A stretch of 64,000 bases of DNA from Gemmata palustris (GTDB taxonomy: Bacteria; Planctomycetota; Planctomycetia; Gemmatales; Gemmataceae). The position numbers were made by a program, and so were the translations under genes. Positions 6,692 through 14,811 of this stretch are shown here, one piece after another. The number at the start of each line of letters is the position of its first letter. The first letter of the stretch is position 1. The notes below the pieces were generated by a model. The model had not been told where the DNA came from. It worked only from the letters and a program-made list of their open reading frames with translations, and did no database searches. The DNA lies in assembly GCF_017939745.1 (NCBI RefSeq), contig NZ_JAGKQQ010000001.1, positions 744,001-808,000 on the forward strand, written 5' to 3'.

Positions 6692-8653
6692 ATGCTCGCT
6701 AACACCAAAGAGGGCTGGCAGTTGTCGCGTGAAGTGGGGCGGGTAGATATTCTGGTCGTTGATGACGAACCAGCGAACTTGCTTGCGCTCGAAGCGGTGC
6801 TCGCCGATTTGGGCCAGAACATCATCCGGGCCGGGTCCGGGGACGAAGCCTTACGTCGGGTTCTGGAAACCGACTTCGCGGTCATCATCATGGACCTGCG
6901 GATGCCGGGGCTGAGCGGCTTCGAGGCCGCGCAGCTCATCCGCACACGTGCGCGGTCCCGGACCACCCCCATTATCTTCCTCACAGCCGCGGACGGGGAC
7001 GGGTTCTCGGCCACCGAAGCCTACGCGCTCGGGGCCGTCGACTACCTGACTAAGCCGCTCGTCCCGATGATTCTTCGGGCGAAGGTCGCCGTTTTCGTCG
7101 AACTGTACCAGAAGACCGAGGCCCTCAAAGCGGCCGAGCGCGAGCGGGCGGCAGTGGCCGTTCAGGAGAGCGAGGAGCGGCTCAAACTGGCCGTGGATAT
7201 TGCCCGGATGGGCACGTTCGACATCGAGCTCCTGACCGATGTCGTGGTGATGAACGAACCGGGGCGCGTGCTGCTCGGGTTCGCGAGCACGCGAACCACG
7301 TTCGCCCGAGTTCAGGAACACTTCCACCCGGACGACCGGGATGGGGTGATGAGCCGGGTGTTGGCCGCGTTCGAGCCGACCGGGGCGGGAACGTTTGAAC
7401 TCGAACACCGCATTATTCGACCCAACGGCGAGGAACGCTGGCTCCGGGTTCGGGGGCAAACGTTCTTCACAGGTGTGGGTTCCGCGCGGAAGGCAATGCG
7501 GTGCTTGGGCGCCTTTCTTGATGTGACGGAGGCGAAGCAGTCTGAGGAAGCGCTGCGTGCGAGTGAGGAAGAATTTCGCACGAATTTTGAGCGAGCGGGC
7601 GTGGGAAAGGCGCATGCCGATCCGACTACCGGCCAACTGGTGCGTGTGAATCCCGCGTTTTGTGCGCTCATGGGGTACACAACCGACGAGCTTCTCAAAT
7701 TGACCATTCGCGACGTAACCCACCCAGATGAGCGGGACGCGAGCGACGAGCGATTCGGGGCGCTAATGCGCGGAGTCGTACCGCAATATGCGGTCGAGAA
7801 GCGGTACGTGCGCAAGGACGGGGCTACCATTTGGGTTCGGGTGACGGCGACCGTCGTGCGGACCCCGGCCGGTGTGCCGATTCGGGCGTGCGCCATCATC
7901 GAAGACATCACGGCCCGGAAACGGGCCGAAGCTGCTCTCGCGGAAGAGAGCCGGCGCAAGGACGAGTTCCTGGCGATCCTGGCCCACGAACTTCGGAACC
8001 CGCTCGCTCCGATCAGTAACGGCCTGGAACTTTTGAAGATGTACCCGGCCGGCGGCCCTGCGGCCGAGAAAGCCCGCACGCGGATGGACCGGCAGCTCGC
8101 GCACCTGATTCGACTCATCGACGACCTGATGGACATTTCGCGCGTGAGTCGCGGGAAACTCGAACTTCGCAAGGACCGCGTTACCGTCCGGATGGTGATC
8201 GAGAACGCTCTGGACGCCGGTGCGCCGCTGCTGGAATCGGCCGGCCACCAAATCAGCGTGACCATCCCGAGCGAGCCACTCGTTCTTCACGCCGACGCGG
8301 TCCGGATCACTCAGATCGTGTCGAACCTGTTGAACAACGCGGCCAAATACACGCCCCCCGGTGGGCGCGTCGAGTTGGTAGTCGAACGGGAGGGGGACAC
8401 GGCCGTTATCCGAATTTCTGACACAGGTGTGGGCCTTGAGGCCGAAATGCTGCCCAAAGTGTTCGAGATGTTCACCCAAGCCGGCAAAACGCTCGACCGC
8501 GCGCAGGGCGGACTCGGCATTGGGCTTGCGCTGGTCAAACGCTTAGTCGAGATGCACGGTGGGACCATTACGGCTGAAAGCCCCGGACTCGGGCACGGGA
8601 GCACGTTCACTGTAAAGCTGCCTCTTGCAGAGAGCACGCGAACGCTTCCGTAG
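6692..8653 (+). CDS. Hybrid sensor: receiver-PAS-PAS-histidine kinase
   Basis: A 653-residue soluble two-component protein with reversed hybrid order. Residues 17-130 are a receiver domain (acidic VVDDEP, phospho-acceptor Asp68 in IIMDLRMPG, Lys in YLTKPL). Two PAS/PAC domains follow at roughly 165-285 and 290-405 (RNP-type ends FLDVTEAK and IEDITARK). The HisKA box FLAILAHELRNPL carries His432, and the HATPase domain has SNLLNNAAKYTP (N box), DTGVGL and GGLGIGLAL (G boxes) at about 535-650. There is no membrane segment, so it senses an internal signal through its PAS domains and is itself a phosphorylation target. It is divergent from the sugar operon and upstream of nuo, but a regulatory link to either is not shown. 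The ATG has no clear ribosome-binding site. Confidence 0.93.
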   Translation: MLANTKEGWQLSREVGRVDILVVDDEPANLLALEAVLADLGQNIIRAGSGDEALRRVLETDFAVIIMDLRMPGLSGFEAAQLIRTRARSRTTPIIFLTAADGDGFSATEAYALGAVDYLTKPLVPMILRAKVAVFVELYQKTEALKAAERERAAVAVQESEERLKLAVDIARMGTFDIELLTDVVVMNEPGRVLLGFASTRTTFARVQEHFHPDDRDGVMSRVLAAFEPTGAGTFELEHRIIRPNGEERWLRVRGQTFFTGVGSARKAMRCLGAFLDVTEAKQSEEALRASEEEFRTNFERAGVGKAHADPTTGQLVRVNPAFCALMGYTTDELLKLTIRDVTHPDERDASDERFGALMRGVVPQYAVEKRYVRKDGATIWVRVTATVVRTPAGVPIRACAIIEDITARKRAEAALAEESRRKDEFLAILAHELRNPLAPISNGLELLKMYPAGGPAAEKARTRMDRQLAHLIRLIDDLMDISRVSRGKLELRKDRVTVRMVIENALDAGAPLLESAGHQISVTIPSEPLVLHADAVRITQIVSNLLNNAAKYTPPGGRVELVVEREGDTAVIRISDTGVGLEAEMLPKVFEMFTQAGKTLDRAQGGLGIGLALVKRLVEMHGGTITAESPGLGHGSTFTVKLPLAESTRTLP

Positions 8654-8811
8654 ATTCTCGCGGTCCGGTTCGGGTGAGTTTGCCGCCTACGAACGCCCAA
8701 CGCGGGCACCCAACCGCGCGCCTTTCTTGACGGCGCAACCCGTCTCCGTACTATCACAAGGAACGAAATGCACGCCTCGACCGCCCCGTCGAGGTTGTTT
8801 TTTGGTCACCC

Positions 8812-8829
8812 TTGTGAAATCCTTCACAA
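8812..8829 (+). promoter_or_regulatory. CRP/FNR-like palindrome upstream of nuoA
   Basis: TTGTGAAATCCTTCACAA is a perfect TTGTGA-N6-TCACAA palindrome, centred 43-44 bases before the nuoA ATG. TGTGA-N6-TCACA is the classical half-site arrangement of the CRP/FNR family. It lies in the leader of the complex I operon and could be an operator. That it binds such a regulator is inference. Confidence 0.5.
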
Positions 8830-8863
8830 AGAAGCCATAGTTGCCCGCACGACAGGGGAAGGC

Positions 8864-9304
8864 ATGTCAGTCACCCCCGTTCAAACCCCCGGCGGCATCG
8901 AACCGGCGTTCGACCTCACCGCGTATTATCCGATCCTGATTTACGCGATCGTGTGCATCCTGTTCGCGGTCGGCGCGATTGCCGGAACTCACCTGTTCCC
9001 GTTCAAGCCGCGCAAACCGACGAAGATCAAGCAGATGCCCTACGAATCGGGCATGGACCCGATCGGGTCGGCGCGGATGCAGTTCGACATCAAGTTCTAC
9101 CTGATCGCGATCCTGTTCCTCGTGTTCGACGTGGAACTGCTGTTCCTCTACCCGTGGGCGGTGATCGCCTACGGCGAGGGCGGCGACCAGACGTGGCGGG
9201 CCGTGTTCGGCACCGTGGTGTTCCTCGAAATCATGGTGTTTCTGGTCACGTTTGTGATTGCCTACGTCTATGCGTGGAAGAAGGGGGTGTTCCAGTGGCG
9301 CTAA
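8864..9304 (+). CDS. nuoA: NADH-quinone oxidoreductase subunit A
   Basis: A 146-residue membrane subunit of complex I with three predicted membrane helices (about 20-42, 78-102, 112-136). The loop [20 protein letters not shown] is the conserved family signature, which helps line the quinone-site region together with NuoH, and [12 protein letters not shown] is the hallmark of helix 2. The ATG at 8864 is preferred over an upstream in-frame ATG (8768) because it follows AGGGGAAGG and gives the normal family length. It is the first gene of the 14-subunit operon and its end overlaps the nuoB start by 10 bases. Confidence 0.96.
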   Translation: MSVTPVQTPGGIEPAFDLTAYYPILIYAIVCILFAVGAIAGTHLFPFKPRKPTKIKQMPYESGMDPIGSARMQFDIKFYLIAILFLVFDVELLFLYPWAVIAYGEGGDQTWRAVFGTVVFLEIMVFLVTFVIAYVYAWKKGVFQWR

Positions 9305-9900
9305 CGAACCTGCTGCCGGACTTCATGATCGCCCCGCTCGACTACCTCGCGAACATGGCCCGCAAGCACAGCCTGTGGCCCATGCCGTTCGCGACCGCGT
9401 GCTGCGGGATCGAGCTGATGGCGACCGCGAGCAGTCGCTACGACATCGCCCGGTTCGGCTCCGAAGCCATGCGGTTCAGCCCGCGCCAGTGTGACGTGAT
9501 GATCGTCGCGGGTCGCGTGGCGATGAAGATGGTGCCGGTGATGCAGCGCATCTGGCTGCAAATGCCGGAGCCGAAGTGGTGTATCAGTATGGGGGCCTGT
9601 GCCTCTAGTGGCGGCGTGTTCGATACTTACGCGGTGGTTCAGGGGATCGACCGGTTCATTCCCGTGGACGTGTACGTGCCGGGGTGCCCGCCGCGGCCCG
9701 AACAGTTGATCCGCTCGATCATCGACCTGCAAGAGAAGATCCAGCGCACCGGCACCATTGACGCGCGCGAGTTCGCGTCGCGCACCGCCTACGAAGGGCC
9801 GACCGCGCTCGCCCGCGAACTCGGAGCGGAAGAGGCCATTGTCGCCCCGGGTGATTACAACACCGCGACGCGACTGCGCTCGCTCCCACTGGTGAACTGA
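9295..9900 (+). CDS. nuoB: NADH-quinone oxidoreductase subunit B
   Basis: A 201-residue peripheral subunit that carries iron-sulfur cluster N2, the last electron carrier before quinone. The four ligands are visible as the tandem Cys36-Cys37 ([10 protein letters not shown]), Cys102 (GACASSGG) and Cys131 (PGCPPRP). The start is GTG at 9295, preceded by AAGGGGG with a 7-base spacer, and it overlaps the end of nuoA; translation is therefore probably coupled. Length is normal for the family, with a C-terminal tail of about 45 residues beyond the conserved core. It sits between nuoA and nuoC as in other bacteria. Confidence 0.96.
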   Translation: MALTNLLPDFMIAPLDYLANMARKHSLWPMPFATACCGIELMATASSRYDIARFGSEAMRFSPRQCDVMIVAGRVAMKMVPVMQRIWLQMPEPKWCISMGACASSGGVFDTYAVVQGIDRFIPVDVYVPGCPPRPEQLIRSIIDLQEKIQRTGTIDAREFASRTAYEGPTALARELGAEEAIVAPGDYNTATRLRSLPLVN

Positions 9901-9969
9901 GAACACGAACATCTCTCCTCAATTCCTCCCTCCGCAGGGAAGATTGGGGGGAGGTCGGGAAACGCGATC

Positions 9970-10473
9970 ATGCCGGTCCTCGACACACTCAACGCGAAGT
10001 TCGCCGGGGCGTTCACCACGTCCGCGTTCCGCGACAATCATCGCGTACTCGTGAGCGCCGAGAAAACGCCCGTGGTGCTGTTCCCGCTCCTGAAGTGCCT
10101 GAAAGACGAGCTGGGATTCGATTTCCTTGCGGAACTCGGCGGCATCGACTACCTGGGCTACCCCGACGCGACCGACCGGTTCTGCGTCGTGTACGGTCTG
10201 ACGAACACGACAACCGGCGAGCGCCTCTTCGTGAAGGCGTTCGCCAACGACCCGGGCCCGGAGTTGCCGTCGGTGGTGGAGTTGTGGCGCGGCGCCGACT
10301 GGATGGAGCGCGAGGTCTACGACATGTACGGCGTGCGGTTCCCGGGGCACCCGGACCTGCGCCGGATTCTGATGCCGTCGGAGTACACCGCGCACCCGCT
10401 CCGTAAGGATTACCCGCTCCGCGGGCACGGCGAGCGACACAACTTTCCGACCGTGACCCGGGCGGACAGTTAG
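9970..10473 (+). CDS. nuoC: NADH-quinone oxidoreductase subunit C
   Basis: A 167-residue peripheral-arm subunit (30 kDa family). The signature is [24 protein letters not shown] split here as [11 protein letters not shown] (about 111-121) and [11 protein letters not shown], followed by [11 protein letters not shown] near the end. It packs against NuoD and supports the quinone chamber; it binds no cofactor. NuoC and NuoD are separate proteins here, unlike the fused NuoCD of Escherichia coli. The gene follows nuoB by 69 bases and its stop codon is the first base of a long hairpin that precedes nuoD. Confidence 0.95.
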   Translation: MPVLDTLNAKFAGAFTTSAFRDNHRVLVSAEKTPVVLFPLLKCLKDELGFDFLAELGGIDYLGYPDATDRFCVVYGLTNTTTGERLFVKAFANDPGPELPSVVELWRGADWMEREVYDMYGVRFPGHPDLRRILMPSEYTAHPLRKDYPLRGHGERHNFPTVTRADS

Positions 10474-10565
10474 GCGAACGGCCGGTGTTAGCCGGCCGGT
10501 ATCAGTCAGTGTGCGAAGTATGAGGCGTGGGCGAGTCACCGGCCGGCTAACACCGGCCGTTCGCC
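10473..10565. repeat. 28-bp perfect inverted repeat between nuoC and nuoD
   Basis: The arm 10473-10500 (starts GGCGAACGGCCGGTGTTAGC) is exactly complementary to 10538-10565, around a 37-base loop. The hairpin starts at the nuoC stop and ends 12 bases before the nuoD ATG. It has no T-tract, so it looks like an mRNA-stabilising or translation-tuning element rather than a terminator. A close relative lies between nuoE and nuoF. Confidence 0.9.
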
Positions 10566-10577
10566 ACGAGGTGCGTG

Positions 10578-11807
10578 ATGCCGATCGAAGCCGCCGCTCC
10601 CGTTGAAGACCTCGCTGGTGCGGACCAGGAGTTCCTCTACACCCTAAACTTCGGGCCGCAGCACCCGGCCACGCACACTACACTGCGCCTCATTCTCACG
10701 CTCGACGGCGAGACCATCGTTAAGGCCGTGCCCGACATCGGGTACCTGCATAGTGGCTTCGAGAAACTCGGCGAAGACCTCGACTTCAACCAGTACGTGA
10801 CCATCGTCGACCGGATGAACTACATCTCCCCGGTCGCGAATGAGGTCGCGTGGCACCACACGATCGAAAAGCTGATCGGGATCGAGATCACGCCGCGGTG
10901 CAAGTACATCCGCACCATTCTGGCGGAACTGGCTCGCATCAGCGATCACCTGCTGTGCGTGGGCGCGGCCGCTCTCGACCTCGGGGCGCTGACCGCGTTC
11001 CTGTACGCCTTCAACGCCCGCGAGAAGGTCTACAACATCATCGAGTCGACCGCCGGGCAGCGGTTCCACCCGAGCTATACGCGCGTCGGTGGGTTGATGG
11101 CCGACATCTCCGACGACGTCGTTGACCTGATCCGCGACTTCGTGAAGACGTTCCCCAAAGTCCACGCGGACATCGTCCGGCTCCTGAACCGCAACCGCAT
11201 CTTCATCGACCGCACGAAGGGTATTGGCGTACTATCGAAGGAAGACGCGATCAACACGAGTTGCTCCGGCCCCGTGGCCCGGGCTAGTGGCGTGGTGCGA
11301 GACTTACGCAAAGACGAGCCGTACCTCGCGTACAAGGAGCTCGCGGGTTCGTTCAAGATCGTGTGCGGGAAGGGCGGGGACTGCTACAACCGCTACCTGG
11401 TGCGCATGGGCGAAATGCTGGAGTCGTGGAAGATCATCCACGCGGCCGTCGAGAACCTCCCGACCGGTCCCGTGAACGTCGATCTCAACGACAAGCTCAC
11501 GATCCCGGACAAGAGCGCGACCTACCGCAGCATTGAGGGGCTGATCCAGCACTTCGAGCTGTTCATGTGGAACCGCCGGTGGGAGACCCCGACGGAAGAG
11601 GTATACGGGGCACACGAAACCGCGAACGGTGAACTCGGGTTCTACGTGGTTGCGGATGGGGGAGGGAAGGCGTTCCGTGCGCGGACGCGCCCGCCGTCGT
11701 TCATCCACTTCGCGGTGTTCCCGATGATGATGGAGGGGCACCAGATTTCGGACGTGCCCGCTGTGCTCGGCAGCCTGAACATCATCGCGGCCGAGTTGGA
11801 TCGGTAA
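10578..11807 (+). CDS. nuoD: NADH-quinone oxidoreductase subunit D
   Basis: A 409-residue subunit of the 49-kDa family, related to the large subunit of NiFe hydrogenases but without metal ligands. FGPQHPATH near residue 30 is the family signature and lies next to the quinone head group; DIGYLHSGFEKL and YISPVANEVAW follow, and the C-terminus has the usual DVPAVLGSLNIIAAELDR form. The ATG at 10578 is chosen because a GAGG box lies 6 bases upstream; an adjacent in-frame GTG at 10575 would add one residue. It follows the nuoC hairpin directly. Confidence 0.95.
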   Translation: MPIEAAAPVEDLAGADQEFLYTLNFGPQHPATHTTLRLILTLDGETIVKAVPDIGYLHSGFEKLGEDLDFNQYVTIVDRMNYISPVANEVAWHHTIEKLIGIEITPRCKYIRTILAELARISDHLLCVGAAALDLGALTAFLYAFNAREKVYNIIESTAGQRFHPSYTRVGGLMADISDDVVDLIRDFVKTFPKVHADIVRLLNRNRIFIDRTKGIGVLSKEDAINTSCSGPVARASGVVRDLRKDEPYLAYKELAGSFKIVCGKGGDCYNRYLVRMGEMLESWKIIHAAVENLPTGPVNVDLNDKLTIPDKSATYRSIEGLIQHFELFMWNRRWETPTEEVYGAHETANGELGFYVVADGGGKAFRARTRPPSFIHFAVFPMMMEGHQISDVPAVLGSLNIIAAELDR

Positions 11808-11824
11808 GAGGAATACAGAAGAGG

Positions 11825-11909
11825 AGCCGCAGATCGGCGCAGAGAACGCAGATTAAGAACAGAATGCAATTATTTTCTCTGATCTGTGTTATCCGCGTTA
11901 TCTGCGGCT
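11825..11909. repeat. Imperfect intergenic hairpin, CCGCAGAT family
   Basis: AGCCGCAGAT (11825-11834) pairs with ATCTGCGGCT (11900-11909), and inner segments pair partly (GCAGATTAAG with an ATCTGTGTTAT block). The centre is unusually AT-rich for this window. It fills the nuoD-nuoE gap. A related string, ACCGCAGATTACGCGGACAG, occurs after the Ser/Thr kinase gene at about 46465, so this is probably a dispersed element. Confidence 0.6.
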
Positions 11910-11940
11910 GATTTCACTGCTTGATTTCCGGGGCCTTACA

Positions 11941-12423
11941 ATGCCGGCGCTGAGTCCTGAGCTTCGCGAGAAGATCAAGGCGTACATTCCGAAGTACCCG
12001 CGAAAGCAGGCGGTGACGCTGCCGGCGCTGCACCTCGTTCACGACGAGATGCGCACGGTGTCGAACGAGGCCATCGTCGAGATCGCTGAGATCCTCGAGC
12101 TGCACCCGTCGGAAGTTCACGACGCGATGACCTTCTACGAGTTCTTCAAGGGCGAGGGCCAGAAGCTCGGTACGACGCGGTTGTGGGTGTGTCGCGGGCT
12201 GGCGTGCATGCTCCGCGGGGCTTACGAACTCATCGAGCACTGCGAACACAAGCTCGGCGTGTCGTGCGGTCACGCGACGGCCGACGGCAAGATCACGCTG
12301 GAGTTCGCGGAGTGCATCGGGGCGTGCGACGGTGCCCCGGCCTGCCTGGTGAACGACGTCCACGCCATGAATCTGACGCCCGAAAAGGCCGACCAGTTGA
12401 TTACGGAGCTGAAGCTCAAATAG
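11941..12423 (+). CDS. nuoE: NADH-quinone oxidoreductase subunit E
   Basis: A 160-residue thioredoxin-fold subunit that binds the [2Fe-2S] cluster N1a. All four ligands are present with family spacing: Cys84 and Cys89 (CRGLAC) and Cys125 and Cys129 (ECIGAC). It forms the NADH-dehydrogenase tip with NuoF and NuoG. It is encoded between nuoD and nuoF, and its TAG overlaps the first base of a 30-bp inverted repeat that separates it from nuoF. Length is typical. Confidence 0.95.
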   Translation: MPALSPELREKIKAYIPKYPRKQAVTLPALHLVHDEMRTVSNEAIVEIAEILELHPSEVHDAMTFYEFFKGEGQKLGTTRLWVCRGLACMLRGAYELIEHCEHKLGVSCGHATADGKITLEFAECIGACDGAPACLVNDVHAMNLTPEKADQLITELKLK

Positions 12424-12511
12424 GCGAACGGCCGGCGTGAGCCGGCTGGTGAGAGGTGCGAGCCTCTTAAACTCATTGGTTTCACCAGCCGGCTCACGCC
12501 GGCCGTTCGCC
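12423..12511. repeat. 30-bp perfect inverted repeat between nuoE and nuoF
   Basis: The arm 12423-12452 (starts GGCGAACGGCCGGCGTGAGC) is perfectly complementary to 12482-12511 around a 29-base loop. It shares the frame GGCGAACGGCCGGYGTKAGCC with the nuoC-nuoD repeat but carries paired compensatory changes, so the stem has been kept while the sequence drifted. It ends 11 bases before the nuoF ATG. Confidence 0.9.
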
Positions 12512-12522
12512 CGGAACTTGCT

Positions 12523-13890
12523 ATGCCATACGAACCCGTACTCCTGGCCCGCATTAACAAGCCCAACAGCGGCAAGCTGGAGGGGTACCGCGCCGACGGC
12601 GGGTACGCCACCATCGAACGCGCCCTGAAGGAAAAGCAGCCGATCGATGTCACCACGCAGGTGAAGGACTCCGGGCTGCGCGGGCGCGGCGGCGCGGGCT
12701 TCCCCTGTGGGCTCAAGTGGACCTTCTTGCCGAAGGACCACCCGGGACCGATCTACCTGTGCGTCAACGCGGATGAGTCCGAGCCGTGTACGTACAACAA
12801 CCGCATCCTGATGGAGAAAGACCCCCACCAGGTACTCGAAGGGATCATGCTGGCGTGCTACGCCATCCGGTCCCAGAAGGCGTTCTACTACGTCCGCTAC
12901 GAGTACGGGGACTCGTTCCGCTCGCTCCAGGCTGCCATCGACGAACTGTACGCGGCCAAACTGCTCGGCCAGAACATTCTGGGCAGCGGGTTCAACCTCG
13001 ACATCGTGCTGCACCGCGGCGCCGGGGCGTACATCTGCGGGGAAGAGACCGGGCTCATCGAGAGTCTGGAAGGAAAACGCGCGTGGCCGCGTATCAAGCC
13101 GCCCTTCCCGGCGATCGAGGGCGCGTTCCGCAAGCCGACGATCGTGAACAACGTCGAAACGCTCGCGTGCGTCACGCAGATCATGAAGCGCGGGATCGAT
13201 TGGTTCAAGTCGTTCGGCGTGCCGCCCGACCCGAAGAACCCGCGCGACGCCGGGAGCTACGGTCCCAAGCTGTACACGCTCGCGGGCCACGTTGAGAAGC
13301 CGGTGTGCGTCGAGGTGCCAATGGGCATCACGCTCCGCGATCTCGTGGAGAAGCACGGCGGTGGCGTGTGGAAGGGCCGCAAGGCGAAGGCCGTGAACCC
13401 CGGCGGGTTGAGCATGGGGTTCGTGGACGTGAACGCGCCGCTCAAGGGCGAAGATGGGAAGACCGAGTACGACATTCCCCTCGACTTCAACGGTCCCGGG
13501 CGCGTCGGGTGCCTCGGGCTCGGTACCGCCGCGGTCACCGTCATCGATGACCAGACCAGCATGATCGACGTGTTGCACAACGTCTGCCAGTTCTTCAGCC
13601 ACGAGAGCTGCGGGCAGTGTACCCCGTGCCGCGAGGGGACCGGCTGGATGCTGAAGATCACCGACCGGCTCCGGCGCGGGCTCGGGCGCAAGGAAGATCT
13701 GGACATCCTGATTGACGTCGGCGACCGAATCGGCATCATGCCCGGTACGACGATTTGCGGGCTCTCCGACGGCGCCGGGTGGCCCGTGAAGACCGCGATC
13801 CGTAAGTTCCGCGCGGAGTTCGAGGCCGCGATCAAGAGCGGCGCGAAGAGCAAGTACGCGAAGTCGCTCGCCCTAGCCGGTTCACACTGA
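12523..13890 (+). CDS. nuoF: NADH-quinone oxidoreductase subunit F
   Basis: A 455-residue flavoprotein that oxidises NADH. The FMN/NADH region contains GLRGRGGAGFPCGLKW (about 50-65), NADESEPCTYNNR, and GAGAYICGEETGLIESLEG. Cluster N3 is bound by Cys363, Cys366 and Cys369 (SCGQCTPCREGTGWM) and a fourth cysteine in TTICGLSDG near the C-terminus. Length and order of motifs match the family. The ATG at 12523 has only a weak ribosome-binding site and begins just after a long hairpin, which may modulate translation. Confidence 0.96.
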   Translation: MPYEPVLLARINKPNSGKLEGYRADGGYATIERALKEKQPIDVTTQVKDSGLRGRGGAGFPCGLKWTFLPKDHPGPIYLCVNADESEPCTYNNRILMEKDPHQVLEGIMLACYAIRSQKAFYYVRYEYGDSFRSLQAAIDELYAAKLLGQNILGSGFNLDIVLHRGAGAYICGEETGLIESLEGKRAWPRIKPPFPAIEGAFRKPTIVNNVETLACVTQIMKRGIDWFKSFGVPPDPKNPRDAGSYGPKLYTLAGHVEKPVCVEVPMGITLRDLVEKHGGGVWKGRKAKAVNPGGLSMGFVDVNAPLKGEDGKTEYDIPLDFNGPGRVGCLGLGTAAVTVIDDQTSMIDVLHNVCQFFSHESCGQCTPCREGTGWMLKITDRLRRGLGRKEDLDILIDVGDRIGIMPGTTICGLSDGAGWPVKTAIRKFRAEFEAAIKSGAKSKYAKSLALAGSH

Positions 13891-13987
13891 ATTGATGGCG
13901 GGACCGGTTGACCGGCTGTGTTGGGTCGTAATCGCCCATTTGTTCCCGTCGGGAACCACAACCTCGGTTAACCGTGAGGTTTCGCCA

Positions 13988-14716
13988 ATGGGTACGCGAA
14001 TCCTGGTCGCCGGACTGTGTTTGCTGCTCATGATTGGTTGCGCGAAGCGGGGCGCGAAGAACACGGCCCCTGCGAACAACAACAGCAACAACGAACAGGC
14101 CCGCGCGAGTGCATCGCCGGCCGCGAAGAACGACAAGAAGGCCGAGAAAACTGACAAAGAGGACGAGCCGAACTGGTTGAAGGACGACCGGTTCCAGAAC
14201 AAGAAGAATGACCAGCAGCTCCCAGTTGAAAATGGGCCGGTCGCTTCAAAGCCGCCGTCCCCGGTAAACGTCGGAGCCGCGCCGCCGGGCGGGTTCGCGG
14301 CCCCGGTGCCCGGGGTTCAACCGATCGGAGGGGGCAAGCCGCCGGCCGCGGGCGTGCTCCAGCCTGTGCCTGTGAACCCGCCGCCGATTGCGGTCGGTGG
14401 TGGGACTCCGATCGGCGCCGCGAACAAGCTCGTCGCGATGGCCGACATGCGGGAAGTTTGGGTCTTCATCGAGAACGCTTCGGGCGCGAGCGGAAAGATG
14501 CCCGCCGCCGCCACGACCTTCGCGGCGCTCGTTGAAGCGAAATCGCCCGCGGCGGCACTGGTGAAGGATGGGGCGATCATCCTCACCGGCGCCAACCAGC
14601 GCGAGAGCGTGTGGGCGTTCGAGGCGCGGGCGTACCTGAACGGCGGACTGGTCGTGAGCCAGAACGGGGTCGAAACGCTCACTGCTGTGGAACTGAAAGC
14701 GCGATTGGGGAAGTAA
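13988..14716 (+). CDS. Putative lipoprotein inserted in the nuo operon
   Basis: A 242-residue protein of unknown function encoded between nuoF and nuoG. The start at 13988 gives MGTRILVAGLCLLLMIGCAKRG, a lipoprotein signal with Cys18 as the likely lipidated residue. The next 60 residues are rich in Asn, Ala, Lys and Asp (KKAEKTDKEDEPNW), followed by a Pro/Gly-rich linker and a globular C-terminal segment of about 90 residues beginning NKLVAMADMREVWVFIENAS. The linker plus compact end suggest a surface- or periplasm-exposed domain tethered to a membrane. Co-transcription with complex I genes is likely because there is about 100 bases or less on each side and no terminator. No known complex I subunit matches it; an assembly or envelope role is only a guess. 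Confidence 0.8.
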   Translation: MGTRILVAGLCLLLMIGCAKRGAKNTAPANNNSNNEQARASASPAAKNDKKAEKTDKEDEPNWLKDDRFQNKKNDQQLPVENGPVASKPPSPVNVGAAPPGGFAAPVPGVQPIGGGKPPAAGVLQPVPVNPPPIAVGGGTPIGAANKLVAMADMREVWVFIENASGASGKMPAAATTFAALVEAKSPAAALVKDGAIILTGANQRESVWAFEARAYLNGGLVVSQNGVETLTAVELKARLGK

Positions 14717-14811
14717 CGATCCCGGGACCGCGGGCGCCCGCCCGCTCTTTTTCCGGCTCGAGACCGGTCGGGCTGGCACCCGCGGTTCTGGGAACATACG
14801 GACGACTTGCA

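Noticed and set aside
11914-13602. 562-codon minus-strand open frame
   Set aside because: It is the antisense shadow of nuoE-nuoF, has Arg/Val/His-rich composition and no family features.
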